Of a stretch of 64,000 nucleotides of DNA, positions 18,815 to 31,479 are shown piece by piece. Numbering within the stretch: the stretch's first letter is position 1; every line of letters begins with the position of its first letter. The DNA is taken from assembly GCA_964036045.1 (NCBI GenBank), contig OZ038382.1:41060090-41124089 (forward strand), in the 5' to 3' direction. The DNA comes from Eutreptiella sp. 'Long Island Sound 2002'. Its lineage: Eukaryota; Euglenozoa; Euglenophyceae; Eutreptiales; Eutreptiaceae. The notes under the pieces are model-generated. The model ran no database searches. It was not told the origin of the DNA and saw nothing but the letters and a program-made list of their open reading frames with translations. The translations under genes and the position numbers were made by a program.

Positions 18815-19079
18815 TGTAATGGGCACGCATGCCCAGGCTGAGATCGCGAGTCCTGTAGTTTAGGATGCGTCGCGCGCGTGCAGAAAATGTGATATTTTGT
18901 AGTGCGGAAATGCCAGATGATGAATTGTATGACAGTGCAGAAATGTCGTGATTGTTATTATCGTTGTAGGGTATTATGATGCCATGAGAACCCAACAAAG
19001 ATTATGAGAATCTGGCGATCTAAGGAGTGATTCTGCTGTTGTTGCTTTTGCCTGTTGCCTGCCGGAGTTGCCCCTTACA
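18815..19079 (+). repeat. right (3') LTR of the 3.6-kb element
   Basis: 265 bp, one difference from 15470-15734 by eye. Ends TTACA, followed directly by the GGGGT target duplication and then in-phase satellite. Confidence 0.93.
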
Positions 19080-19084
19080 GGGGT
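19080..19084. repeat. target-site duplication GGGGT, right copy
   Basis: Matches 15465-15469 exactly and joins in register to satellite position 2. Confidence 0.93.
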
Positions 19085-22000
19085 GCAATGGCAGTGTGGG
19101 TGTGTGGTGGCAGTGGACCAGAGCGAAAACTTCAACGGGTAGGGCGAAAGGTGCCACTTGACGAAAGCACGCGTACAGCCTAGCCAACCACCACGCAGCA
19201 ACCTGAAAATCCAATAAATGTGGCGTGCCAAAATGAAACTTTTTTGCAATAATATGGAACATGCCCCTTCTAAATTTTCTTCTAATGCCTTCCCGGAACG
19301 CTGAAGGGGGAGCTGCAATAACTTGACAGAAAGTCCCGAATTCAATTTTGAGATATTGTGTCGGCAAGTATCACCACACTTCATTATGAAAGCACCTGGC
19401 TCTCACACCAAGCCATACCATACCATGCCAAGCCAAGCCAGCCATGCCTTGGCTTGACAAGACGAGGCGAGCGAGCGCGCGCGCGCGGGGGTGGCGGGGG
19501 GTGCAATGGCATTGTGGGTGTGTGGTGGCAGTGGACCAGAGCGAAAACTTCAACGGGTAGGGCGAAAGGTGCCACTTTACGAAAGCACGCGTACAGCCTA
19601 GCCAACCACCACGCAGCAACCTGAAAATCCAATAAATGTGGCGTACCAAAATGAAACTTTTTTGCAAAAATATGGAAAATCCCCTTTCTAAATTTTCTTC
19701 TAATGCCTTCCCGGAACGCTGAAGGGGGAGCTGCAATAACTTGACAGAAAGTCCCGAATTCAATTTTGAGATATTGTGTCGGCAAGTATCACCACACTTC
19801 ATTAAGAAAGCACCTGGCTCTCACACCAAGCCATACCATACCATGCCAAGCCAAGCCAGCCATGCCTTGGCTTGACGAGACGAGGCGAGCGAGCGCGCGC
19901 GCGCGGGGGTGGCGGGGGGTGCAATGGCAGTGTGGGTGTGTGGTGGCAGTGGACCAGAGCGAAAACTTCAACGGGTAGGGCGAAAGGTGCCACTTTACGA
20001 AAGCACGCGTACAGCCTAGCCAACCACCACGCAGCAACCTGAAAATCCAATAAATGTGGCGTACCAAAATGAAACTTTTTTGCAAAAATATGGAACATGC
20101 CCCTTCTAAATTTTCTTCTAATGCCTTCCCGGAATGCTGAAGCGGGAGCTGCAATAACTTGACAGAAAGTCCCGAATTCAATTTTGAGATATTGTGTCGG
20201 CAAGTATCACCACACTTCATTATGAAAGCACCTGGCTCTCACACCAAGCCATACCATACCATGCCAAGCCAAGCCAGCCATGCCTTGGCCTGACGAGACG
20301 AGGCGAGCGAGCGCGCGCGCGCGGGGGTGGCGGGGGGTGCAATGGCAGTGTGGGTGTGTGGTGGCAGTGGACCAGAGCAAAAACTTCAACGGGTAGGGCG
20401 AAAGGTGCCACTTTACGAAAGCACGCGTACAGCCTAGCCAACCACCACGCAGCAACCTGAAAATCCAATAAATGTGGCGTACCAAAATGAAACTTTTTTG
20501 CAAAAATATGGAACATGCCCCTTCTAAATTTTCTTCTAATGCCTTCCCAGAACGCTGAAGGGGGGGCTGCAATAACTTGACAGAAAGTCCCGAATTCAAT
20601 TTTGAGATATTGTGTCGGCAAGTATCACCACACTTCATTATGAAAGCACCTGGCTCTCACACCAAGCCATACCATACCATGCCAAGCCAAGCCAGCCATG
20701 CCTTGGCTTGACGAGACGAGGCGAGCGAGCGCGCGCGCGCGGGGGTGGCGGGGGGTGCAATGGCAGTGTGGGTGTGTGGTGGCAGTGGACCAGAGCAAAA
20801 ACTTCAACGGGTAGGGCGAAAGGTGCCACTTTACGAAAGCACGCGTACAGCCTAGCCAACCACCACGCAGCAACCTGAAAATCCAATAAATGTGGCGTAC
20901 CAAAATGAAACTTTTTTGCAAAAATATGGAACATGCCCCTTCTAAATTTTCTTCTAATGCCTTCCCAGAACGCTGAAGGGGGGGCTCCAATAACTTGACA
21001 GAAAGTCCCGAATTGAATTTTGAGATATTGTGTCGACAAGTATCACCACACTTCATTATGAAAGCACCTGGCTCTCACACCAAGCCATACCATACCATGC
21101 CAAGCCAAGCCAGCCATGCCTTGGCTTGACGAGGCGAGGCGAGCGAGCGCGCGCGCGCGGGGGTGGCGGGGGGTGCAATGGCAGTGTGGGTGTGTGATGG
21201 CAGTGGACCAGAGCGAAAACTTCAACGGGTAGGGCGAAAGGTGCCACTTGACGAAAGCACGCGTACAGCCTAGCCAACCACCACGCAGCAACCTGAAAAT
21301 CCAATAAATGTGGCGTACCAAAATGAAACTTTTTTGCAAAAATATGGAACATGCCCCTTCTAAATTTTCTTCTAATGCCTTCCCGGAACGCTGAAGGGGG
21401 AGCTGCAATAACTTGACAGAAAGTCCCGAATTCAATTTTGAGATATTGTGTCGGCAAGTATCACCACACTTCATTATGAAAGCACCTGGCTCTCACACCA
21501 AGCCATACCATACCATGCCAAGCCAAGCCAGCCATGCCTTGGCTTGACGAGACGAGGCGAGCGAGCGCGCGCGCGCGGGGGTGGCGGGGGGTGCAATGGC
21601 AGTGTGGGTGTTCGGTGGCAGTGGACCAGAGCAAAAACTTCAACGGGTAGGGCGAAAGGTGCCACTTTACGAAAGGGCGCGTACAGCCTAGCAAACCACC
21701 ACGCAGCAACCTGAAAATCCAATAAATGTGGCGTACCAAAATGAAACTTTTTTGCAAAAATATGGGACATGCCCCTTCTAAATTTTCTTCTAATGCCTTC
21801 CCGGAACGCTGAAGGGGGAGCTGTAATAACTTGACAGAAAGTCCCGAATTCAATTTTGAGATATTGTGTCGGCAAGTATCACCACACTTCATTATGAAAG
21901 CACCTGGCTCTCACACCAAGCCATACCATACCATGCCAAGCCAAGCCAGCCATGCCTTGGCTTGACGAGACGAGGCGAGCGAGCGCGCGCGCGCGGGGGT

Positions 22001-24209
22001 GGCGGGGGGTGCAATGGCAGTGTGGGTGTGTGGTGGCAGTGGACCAGAGCAAAAACTTCAACGGGTAGGGCGAAAGGTGCCACTTGACGAAAGCACGCGT
22101 ACAGCCTAGCCAACCACCACGCAGCAACCTGAAAATCCAATAAATGTGGCGTACCAAAATGAAACTTTTTTGCAAAAATATGGAACGTGCCCCTTCTAAA
22201 TTTTCTTCTAATGCCTTCCCGGAACGCTGAAGGGGGGGCTGCAATAACTTGACAGAAAGTCCCGAATTCAATTTTGAGATATTGTGTCGGCAAGTATCAC
22301 CACACTTCATTATGAAAGCACCTGGCTCTCACACCAAGCCATACCATACCATGCCAAGCCAAGCCAGCCATGCCTTGGCTTGACGAGACGAGGCGAGCGA
22401 GCGCGCGCGCGCGGGGGTGGCGGGGGGTGCAATGGCAGTGTGGGTGTGTGATGGCAGTGGACCAGAGCGAAAACTTCAACGGGTAGGGCGAAAGGTGCCA
22501 CTTGACGAAAGCACGCGTACAGCCTAGCCAACCACCACGCAGCAACCTGAAAATCCAATAAATGCGGCGTATCAAAATGAAACTTTTTTGCAAAAATATG
22601 GAACATGCCCCTTCTAAATTTTCTTCTAATGCCTTCCCGGACTGCTGAAGGGGGAGCTGCAATAACTTGACAGAAAGTCCCGAATTCAATTTTGAGATAT
22701 TGTGTCGGCAAGTATCACCACACTTCATTATGAAAGCACCTGGCTCTCACACCAAGCCATACCATACCATGCAAAGCCAAGCCAGCCATGCCTTGGCTTG
22801 ACGAGACGAGGCGAGCGAGCGCGCGCGCGCGGGGGTGGCGGGGGGTGCAATGGCAGTGTGGGTGTGTGGTGGCAGTGGACCAGAGCGAAAACTTCAACGG
22901 GTAGGGCGAAAGGTGCCACTTTACGAAAGCACGCGTACAGCCTAGCCAACCACCACGCAGCAACCTGAAAATCCAATAAATGTGGCGTACCAAAATGAAA
23001 CTTTTTTGCAAAAATATGGAACATGCCCCTTCTAAATTTTCTTCTAATGCCTTCCCGGAACGCTGAAGGGGGAGTTGCAATAACTTGACAGAAAGTCCCG
23101 AATTCAATTTTTAGATATTGTGTCGGCAAGTATCACCACACTTCATTATGAAAGCACCTGGCTCTCACACCAAGCCATACCATACCATGCCAAGCCAAGC
23201 CAGCCATGCCTTGGCTTGACGAGACGAGGCGAGCGAGCGCGCGCGCGCGGGGGTGGCGGGGGGTGCAATGGCAGTGTGGGTGTGTGGTGGCAGTGGACCA
23301 GAGCAAAAACTTCAACGGGTAGGGCGAAAGGTGCCACTTTACGAAAGCACGCGTACAGCCTAGCCAACCACCACGCAGCAACCTGAAAATCCAATAAATG
23401 TGGCGTACCAAAATGAAACTTTTTTGCAAAAATATGGAACATGCCCCTTCTTAATTTCCTTCTAATGCCTTCCCGGAACGCTGAAGGGGGGGCTGCAATA
23501 ACTTGACAGAAAGTCCCGAATTCAATTTTGAGATATTGTGTCGGCAAGTATCACCACACTTCATTATGAAAGCACCTGGCTCTCACACCAAGCCATACCA
23601 TACCATGCCAAGCCAAGCCAGCCATGCCTTGGCTTGACGAGACGAGGCGAGCGAGCGCGCGCGCGCGGGGCTGGCGGGGGGTGCAATGGCAGTGTGGGTG
23701 TGTGATGGCAGTGGACCAGAGCGAAAACTTCAACGGGTAGGGCGAAAGGTGCCTCTTGACGAAAGCACGCGTACAGCCTAGCCAACCACCACGCAGCAAC
23801 CTGAAAATCCAATAAATGTGGCGTACCAAAATGAAACTTTTTTGCAAAAATATGAAACACGCCCCTTCTAAATTTTCTTCCAATGCCTTCCCGGAACGCT
23901 GAAGGGGGAGCTGCAATAACTTGACAGAAAGTCCCGAATTCAATTTTGAGATATTGTGTCGGCAAGTATCACCACACTTCATTATGAAAGCACCTGGCTC
24001 TCACACCAAGCCATACCATACCATGCCAAGCCAAGCCAGCCATGCCTTGGCTTGACGAGACGAGGCGAGCGAGCACGCGCGCGCGGGGGTGGCGGGGGGT
24101 GCAATGGCAGTGTGGGTGTGTGGTGGCAGTGGACCAGAGCGAAAACTTCAACGGGTAGGGCGAAAGGTGCCACTTGACGAAAGCACGCGTACAGCCTAGC
24201 CAACCACCA

Positions 24210-25830
24210 CGCAGCAACCTCAAAATCCAATAAATGTGGCGTACCAAAATGAAACTTTTTTGCAAAAATATGGAACATGCCCCTTCTAAATTTTCTTCTA
24301 ATGCCTTCCCGGAACGCTGAAGGGGGAGCTGCAATAACTTGACAGAAAGTCGAGAATTCAATTTTGAGATATTGTGTCGGCAAGTATCACCACACTTCAT
24401 TATGAAAGCACCTGGCTCTCACACCAAGCCATACCATACCATGCCAAGCCAAGCCAGCCATGCCTTGGCTTGACGAGACGAGGCGAGCGAGCGCGCACGC
24501 GCGGGGGTGGCGGGGGGTGCAATGGCAGTGTGGGTGTGTGGTGGCAGTGGACCAGAGCGAAAACTTCAACGGGTAGGGCGAAAGGTGCCACTTGACGAAA
24601 GCACGCGTACAGCCTAGCCAACCACCACGCAGCAACCTGAAAATCCAATAAATGTGGCGTACCAAAATGAAACTTTTTTGCAAAAATATGGAACATGCCC
24701 CTTCTAAATTTTCTACTAATGCCTTCCCGGAACGCTGAAGGGGGAGCTGCAATAACTTGACAGAACGTCCCGAATTCAATTTTGAGATATTGTGTCGGCA
24801 AGTATCACCACACTTCATTATGAAAGCACCTGGCTCTCACACCAAGCCATACCATACGATGCCAAGCCAAGCCAGCCATGCCTTGGCTTGACGAGACGAG
24901 GCGAGCGAGCGCGCGCGTGCGGGGCTGGCGGGGGGTGCAATGGCAGTGTGGGTGTGTGGTGGCAGTGGACCAGAGCGAAAACTTCAACGGGTAGGGCGAA
25001 AGGTGCCACTTGACGAAAGCACGCGTACAGCCTAGCCAACCACCACGCAGCAACCTCAAAATCCAATAAATGTGGCGTACCAAAATGAAACTTTTTTGCA
25101 AAAATATGGAACATGCCCCTTCTAAATTTTCTTCTAATGCCTTCCCGGAACGCTGAAGGGGGAGCTGCAATAACTTGACAGAAAGTCGAGAATTCAATTT
25201 TGAGATATTGTGTCGGCAAGTATCACCACACTTCATTATGAAAGCACCTGGCTCTCACACCAAGCCATACCATACCATGCCAAGCCAAGCCAGCCATGCC
25301 TTGGCTTGACGAGACGAGGCGAGCGAGCGCGCACGCGCGGGGGTGGCGGGGGGTGCAATGGCAGTGTGGGTGTGTGGTGGCAGTGGACCAGAGCGAAAAC
25401 TTCAACGGGTAGGGCGAAAGGTGCCACTTGACGAAAGCACGCGTACAGCCTAGCCAACCACCACGCAGCAACCTGAAAATCCAATAAATGTGGCGTACCA
25501 AAATGAAACTTTTTTGCAAAAATATGGAACATGCCCCTTCTAAATTTTCTACTAATGCCTTCCCGGAACGCTGAAGGGGGAGCTGCAATAACTTGACAGA
25601 ACGTCCCGAATTCAATTTTGAGATATTGTGTCGGCAAGTATCACCACACTTCATTATGAAAGCACCTGGCTCTCACACCAAGCCATACCATACGATGCCA
25701 AGCCAAGCCAGCCATGCCTTGGCTTGACGAGACGAGGCGAGCGAGCGCGCGCGTGCGGGGCTGGCGGGGGGTGCAATGGCAGTGTGGGTGTGTGGTGGCA
25801 GTGGACCAGAGCGAAAACTTCAACGGGTAG
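24210..25830. repeat. dimer higher-order repeat, 836-bp period
   Basis: Variant sets repeat two monomers apart: CCTCAAAATCC near 24217 and 25053, GTCGAGAATTC near 24349 and 25185, GCGCACGCGC near 24492 and 25328, TTCTACTAATG near 24711 and 25547, AGAACGTCCC near 24763 and 25599, and CATACGATGCC near 24851 and 25687. The second copy ends near 25830, where GGGCAAAAGG appears. Confidence 0.85.
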
Positions 25831-28800
25831 GGCAAAAGGTGCCACTTGACGAAAGCACGCGTACAGCCTAGCCAACCACCACGCAGCAACCTGAAAATCC
25901 AATAAATGTGGCGTACCAAAATGAAACTTTTTTGCAAAAATATGGAACATGCCCCTTCTAAATTTTCTTCTAATGCCTTCCCGGAACGCTGAAGGGGGAG
26001 CTGCAATAACTTGACAGAAAGTCCCGAATTCAATTTTGAGATATTGTGTCGGCAAGTATCACCACACTTCATTATGAAAGCACCTGGCTCTCACACCAAG
26101 CCATGCCATAGGATGCCAAGCCAAGCCAGCCATGCCTTGGCTTGACGAGACGAGGCGAGCGAGCGCGCGCGCGCGGGGGTGGCGGGGGGTGCAATGGCAG
26201 TGTGGGTGTGTGATGGCAGTGGACCAGAGCGAAAACTTCAACGGGTAGGGCGAAAGGTGCCACTTGACGAAAGCACGCGTACAGCCTAGCCAACCACCAC
26301 GCAGCAACGTGAAAATCCAATAAATGTGGCGTACCAAAATGAAACTTTTTTGCAAAAATATGGAACATGCCCCTTCTAAATTTTCTTCTAATGCCTTCCC
26401 GGAACGCTGAAGGGGGAGCTGCAATAACTTGACAGAAAGTCGAGAATTCAATTTTGAGATATTGTGTCGGCAAGTATCACCACACTTCATTATGAAAGCA
26501 CCTGGCTCTCACACCAAGCCATACCATACCATGCCAAGCCAAGCCAGCCATGCCTTGGCTTGACGAGACGAGGCGAGCGAGCGCGCGCGCGCGGGGGTGG
26601 CGGGGGCTGCAATGGCAGTGTGGGTGTGTGGTGGCAGTGGACCAGAGCGAAAACTTCAACGGGTAGGGCGAAAGGTGCCACTTGACGAAAGCACGCGTAC
26701 AGCCTAGCCAACCACCACGCAGCAACCTGAAAATCCAATAAATGTGGCGTACCAAAATGAAACTTTTTTGCAAAAATATGGAACATGCCCCTTCTAAATT
26801 TTCTTCTAATGCCCTCCCGGAACACTGAAGGGGGAGCTGCAATAACTTGACAGAAAGTCCCGAATTCAATTTTGAGATATTGTGTCGGCAAGTATCACCA
26901 CACTTCATTATGAAAGCACCTGGCTCTCACACCAAGCCATACCATACCATGCCAAGCCAAGCCGGCCATGCCCTGGCTTGACGAGACGAGGCGAGCGAGC
27001 GCGCGCGCGCGGGGGTGGCGGGGGGTGCAATGGCAGTGTGGGTGTGTGGTGGCAGTGGACCAGAGCGAAAACTTCAACGGGTAGGGCGAAAGGTGCCACT
27101 TGACGAAAGCACGCGTACAGCCTAGCCAACAACCACGCAGCAACCTGAAAATCCAATAAATGTGGCGTACCAAAATGAAACTTTTTTGCAAAAATATGGA
27201 ACATGCCCCTTCTAAATTTTCTTCTAATGCCTTCCCGGAACGCTGAATGGGGGGGCTGCAATAACTTGACAGAAAGTCCCGAATTCAATTTTGAGATATT
27301 GTGTCGGCAAGTATCACCACACTTCATTATGAAAGCACCTGGCTCTCACACCAAGCCATACCATACCATGCCAAGCCAAGCCAGCCATGCCTTGGCTTGA
27401 CGAGACGAGGCGAGCGAGCGCGCGCGCGCGGGGGTGGCGGGGGGTGCAATGGCAGTGTGGGTGTGTGGTGGCAGTGGACCAGAGCGAAAACTTCAACGGG
27501 TAGGGCGAAAGGTGCCACTTGACGAAAGCACACGTACAGCCTAGCCAACCACCACGCAGCAACCTGAAAATCCAATAAATGTGGCGTACCAAAATGAAAC
27601 TTTTTTGCAAAAATATGGAACATGCCCCTTCTAAATTTTCTTCTAATGCCTTCCCGGAACGCTGAAGGGGGAGCTGCAATAACTTGACAGAAAGTCCCGA
27701 ATTCAATTTTGAGATATTGTGTCGGCAAGTATCACCACACTTCACCATGAAAGCACCTGGCTCTCACACCAAGCCATACCATACCATGCCAAGCCAAGCC
27801 AGCCATGCCTTGGCTTGACGAGACGAGGCGAGCGAGCGCGCGCGCGCGGGGGTGGCGGGGGGTGCAATGGCAGTGTGGGTGTGTGGTGGCAGTGGACCAG
27901 AGCGAAAACTTCAACGGGTAGGGCGAAAGGTGCCACTTTACGAAAGCACGCGTACAGCCTAGCCAACCACCACGCAGCAACCTGAAAATCCAATAAATGT
28001 GGCGTACCAAAATGAAACTTTTTTGCAAAAATATGGAACATGCCCCTTCTAAATTTTCTTCTAATGCCTTCCCGGAACGCTGAGGGGGGAGCTGCAATAA
28101 CTTGACAGAAAGTCCCGAATTCAATTTTGAGATATTGTGTCGGCAAGTATCACCACACTTCATTATGAAAGCACCTGGCTCTCACACCAAGCCATACCAT
28201 ACCATGCCAAGCCAAGCCAGCCATGCCTTGGCTTGACGAGATGAGGCGAGCGAGCGCGCGCGCGCGGGGGTGGCGGGGGGTGCAATGGCAGTGTGGGTGT
28301 GTGGTGGCAGTGGACCAGAGCGAAAACTTCAACGGGTAGGGCGAAAGGTGCCACTTGACGAAAGCACGCGTACAGCCTAGCCAACCACCACGCAGCAACG
28401 TGAAAATCCAATAAATGTGGCGTACCAAAATGAAACTTTTTTGCAAAAATATGGAACATGCCCCTTCTAAATTTTCTTCTAATGCCTTCCCGGAACGCTG
28501 AAGGGGGAGCTGCAATAACTTGACAGAAAGTCCCGAATTCAATTTTGAGATATTGTGTCGGCAAGTATCACCACACTTCATTATGAAAGCACCTGGCTCT
28601 CACACCAAGCCATACCATACAATGCCAAGCCAAGCCAGCCATGCCTTGGCTTGACGAGACGAGGCGAGCGAGCGCGCGCGCGCGGGGGTGGCGGGGGGTG
28701 CAATGGCAGTGTGGGTGTGTGGTGGCAGTGGACCAGAGCAAAAACTTCAACGGGTAGGGCGAAAGGTGCCACTTGACGAAAGCACGCGTACAGCCTAGCC

Positions 28801-31479
28801 AACCACCACGCAGCAACCTGAAAATCGAATAAATGTGGCGTACCAAAATGAAACTTTTTTGCAAAAATATGGAACATGCCCCTTCTAAATTTTCTTCTAA
28901 TGCCTTCCCGGAACGCTGAAGGGGGAGCTGCAATAACTTGACAGAAAGTCCCGAATTCAATTTTGAGATATTGTGTCGGCAAGTATCACCACACTTCATT
29001 ATGAAAGCACCTGGCTCTCACACCAAGCCATACCATACCATGCCAAGCCAAGCCAGCCATGCCTTGGCTTAACGAGACGAGGCGAGCGAGCGCGCGCGCG
29101 CGGGGGTGGCGGGGGGTGCAATGGCAGTGTGGGTGTGTGGTGGCAGTGGACCAGAGCGAAAACTTCAACGGGTAGGGCAAAAGGTGCCACTTTACGAAAG
29201 CACGCGTACAGCCTAGCCAACCACCACGCAGCAACCTGAAAATCCAATAAATGTGGCGTACCAAAATGAAACTTTTTTGCAAAAATATGGAACATGCCCC
29301 TTCTAAATTTTCTTCTAATGCCTTCCCGGAACGCTGAAGGGGGAGCTGCAATAACTTGACAGAAAGTCCCGAATTCAATTTTGAGATATTGTGTCGGCAA
29401 GTATCACCACACTTCATTATGAAAGCACCTGGCTCTCACACCAAGCCATACCATACCATGCCAAGCCAAGCCAGCCATGCCTTGGCTTGACGAGACGAGG
29501 CGAGCGAGCGCGCGCGCGCGGGGGTGGCGGGGGGTGCAATGGCAGTGTGGGTGTGTGGTGGCAGTGGACCAGAGCGAAAACTTCAACGGGTAGGGCGAAA
29601 GGTGCCACTTTACGAAAGCACGCGTACAGCCTAGCCAACCACCACGCAGCAACCTGAAAATCCAATAAATGTGGCGTACCAAAATGAAACTTTTTTGCAA
29701 AAATATGGAACATGCCCCTTCTAAATTTTCTTCTAATGCCTTCCCGGAACGCTGAAGGGGGAGCTGCAATAACTTGACAGAAAGTCCCGAATTCAATTTT
29801 GAGATATTGTGTCGGCAAGTATCACCACACTTCATTATGAAAGCACCTGGCTCTCACACCAAGCCATACCATACCATGCCAAGCCAAGCCAGCCATGCCT
29901 TGGCTTGACGAGACGAGGCGACCGAGCGCGCGCGCGCGGGGGTGGCAGGGGGTGCAATGGCAGTGTGGTTGTGTGGTGGCAGTGGACCAGAGCGAAAACT
30001 TCAACGGGTAGGGCGAAAGGTGCCACTTTACGAAAGCACGCGTACAGCCTAGCCAACCACCACGCAGCAACCTGAAAATCCAATAAAAGTGGCGTACCAA
30101 AATGGAACTTTTTTGCAAAAATATGGAACATGCCCCTTCTAAATTTCCTTCTAATGCCTTCCCGGAACGCTGAAGGGGGAGCTGCAATAACTTGACAGAA
30201 AGTCCCGAATTCAATTTTGAGATATTGTGTCGGCAAGTATCACCACACTTCATTATGAAAACACCTGGCTCTCACACCAAGCCATACCATACCATGCCAA
30301 GCCAAGCCAGCCATGCCTTGGCTTGACGAGACGAGGCGAGCGAGCGCGCGCGCGCAGGGGTGGCGGGGGGTGCAATGGCAGTGTGGGTGTGTGGTGGCAG
30401 TGGACCAGAGCGAAACCTTCAACGGGTAGGGCCAAAGGTGCCACTTTACGAAAGCACGCGTACAGCCTAGCCAACCACCACGCAGCAACCTGAAAATCCA
30501 ATAAATGTGGCGTACCAAAATGAAACTTTTTTGCAAAAATATGGAACATGCCCCTTCTAAATTTTCTTCTAATGCCTTCCCGGAACGCTGAAGGGGGAGC
30601 TGCAATAACTTGACAGAAAGTCCCGAATTCAATTTTGAGATATTGTGTCGGCAAGTATCACCACACTTCATTATGAAAGCACCTGGCTCTCACACGCAGC
30701 CATACCATACCATGCCAAGCCAAGCCAGCCATGCCTTGGCTTGACGAGACGAGGCGAGCGAGCGCGCGCGCGCGGGGGTGGCGGGGGGTGCAATGGCAGC
30801 GTGGGTGTGTGGTGGCAGTGGACCAGAGCGAAAATCTCAACGGGTAGGGCGAAAGGTGCCACTTTACGAAAGCACGCGTACAGCCTAGCCAACCACCACG
30901 CAGCAACCTGAAAATCCAATAAATGTGGCGTACCAAAATGAAACTTTTTTGCAAAAATATGGAACATGCCCCTTCTAAATTTTCTTCTAATGCCTTCCCG
31001 GAATGCTGAAGGGGGAGCTGCAATAACTTGACAGAAAGTCCCGAATTCAATTTTGAGATATTGTGTCGGCAAGTATCACCACACTTCATTATGAAAGCAC
31101 CTGGCTCTCACACCAAGCCATACCATACCATGCCAAGCCAAGCCAGCCATGCCTTGGCTTGACGAGACGAGGCGAGCGAGCGCGCGCGCGCGGGGGTGGC
31201 GGGGGGTGCAATGGCAGTGTGGGTGTGTGGTGGCAGTGGACCAGAGCAAAAACTTCAACGGGTAGGGCGAAAGGTGCCACTTTACGAAAGCACGCGTACA
31301 GCCTAGCCAACCACCACGCAGCAACCTGAAAATCCAATAAATGTGGCGTACCAAAATGAAACTTTTTTGCAAAAATATGGAACATGCCCCTTCTAGATTT
31401 TCTTCTAATGCCTTCCCGGAACGCTGAAGGGGGAGCTGCAATAACTTGACAGAAAGTCCCGAATTCAATTTTGAGATAT

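Larger units (their letters stand above)
15470..19079 (+). mobile_element. non-autonomous LTR retrotransposon, 3.6 kb
   Basis: A 3,610-bp element with 265-bp LTRs (TGTAA...TTACA) that differ at a single base by eye, a perfect 5-bp target duplication, and a polypurine tract next to the right LTR. The internal region is 3,080 bp and contains no protease, RT, RNase H or integrase motif in any frame examined; only one short ORF of unknown kind follows the left LTR. This is the form of a large retrotransposon derivative mobilised in trans. The LTRs are unrelated by eye to those of the large element, so its helper is probably another family. One LTR difference and the intact target duplication make it one of the youngest events in the window. 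Confidence 0.93.
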
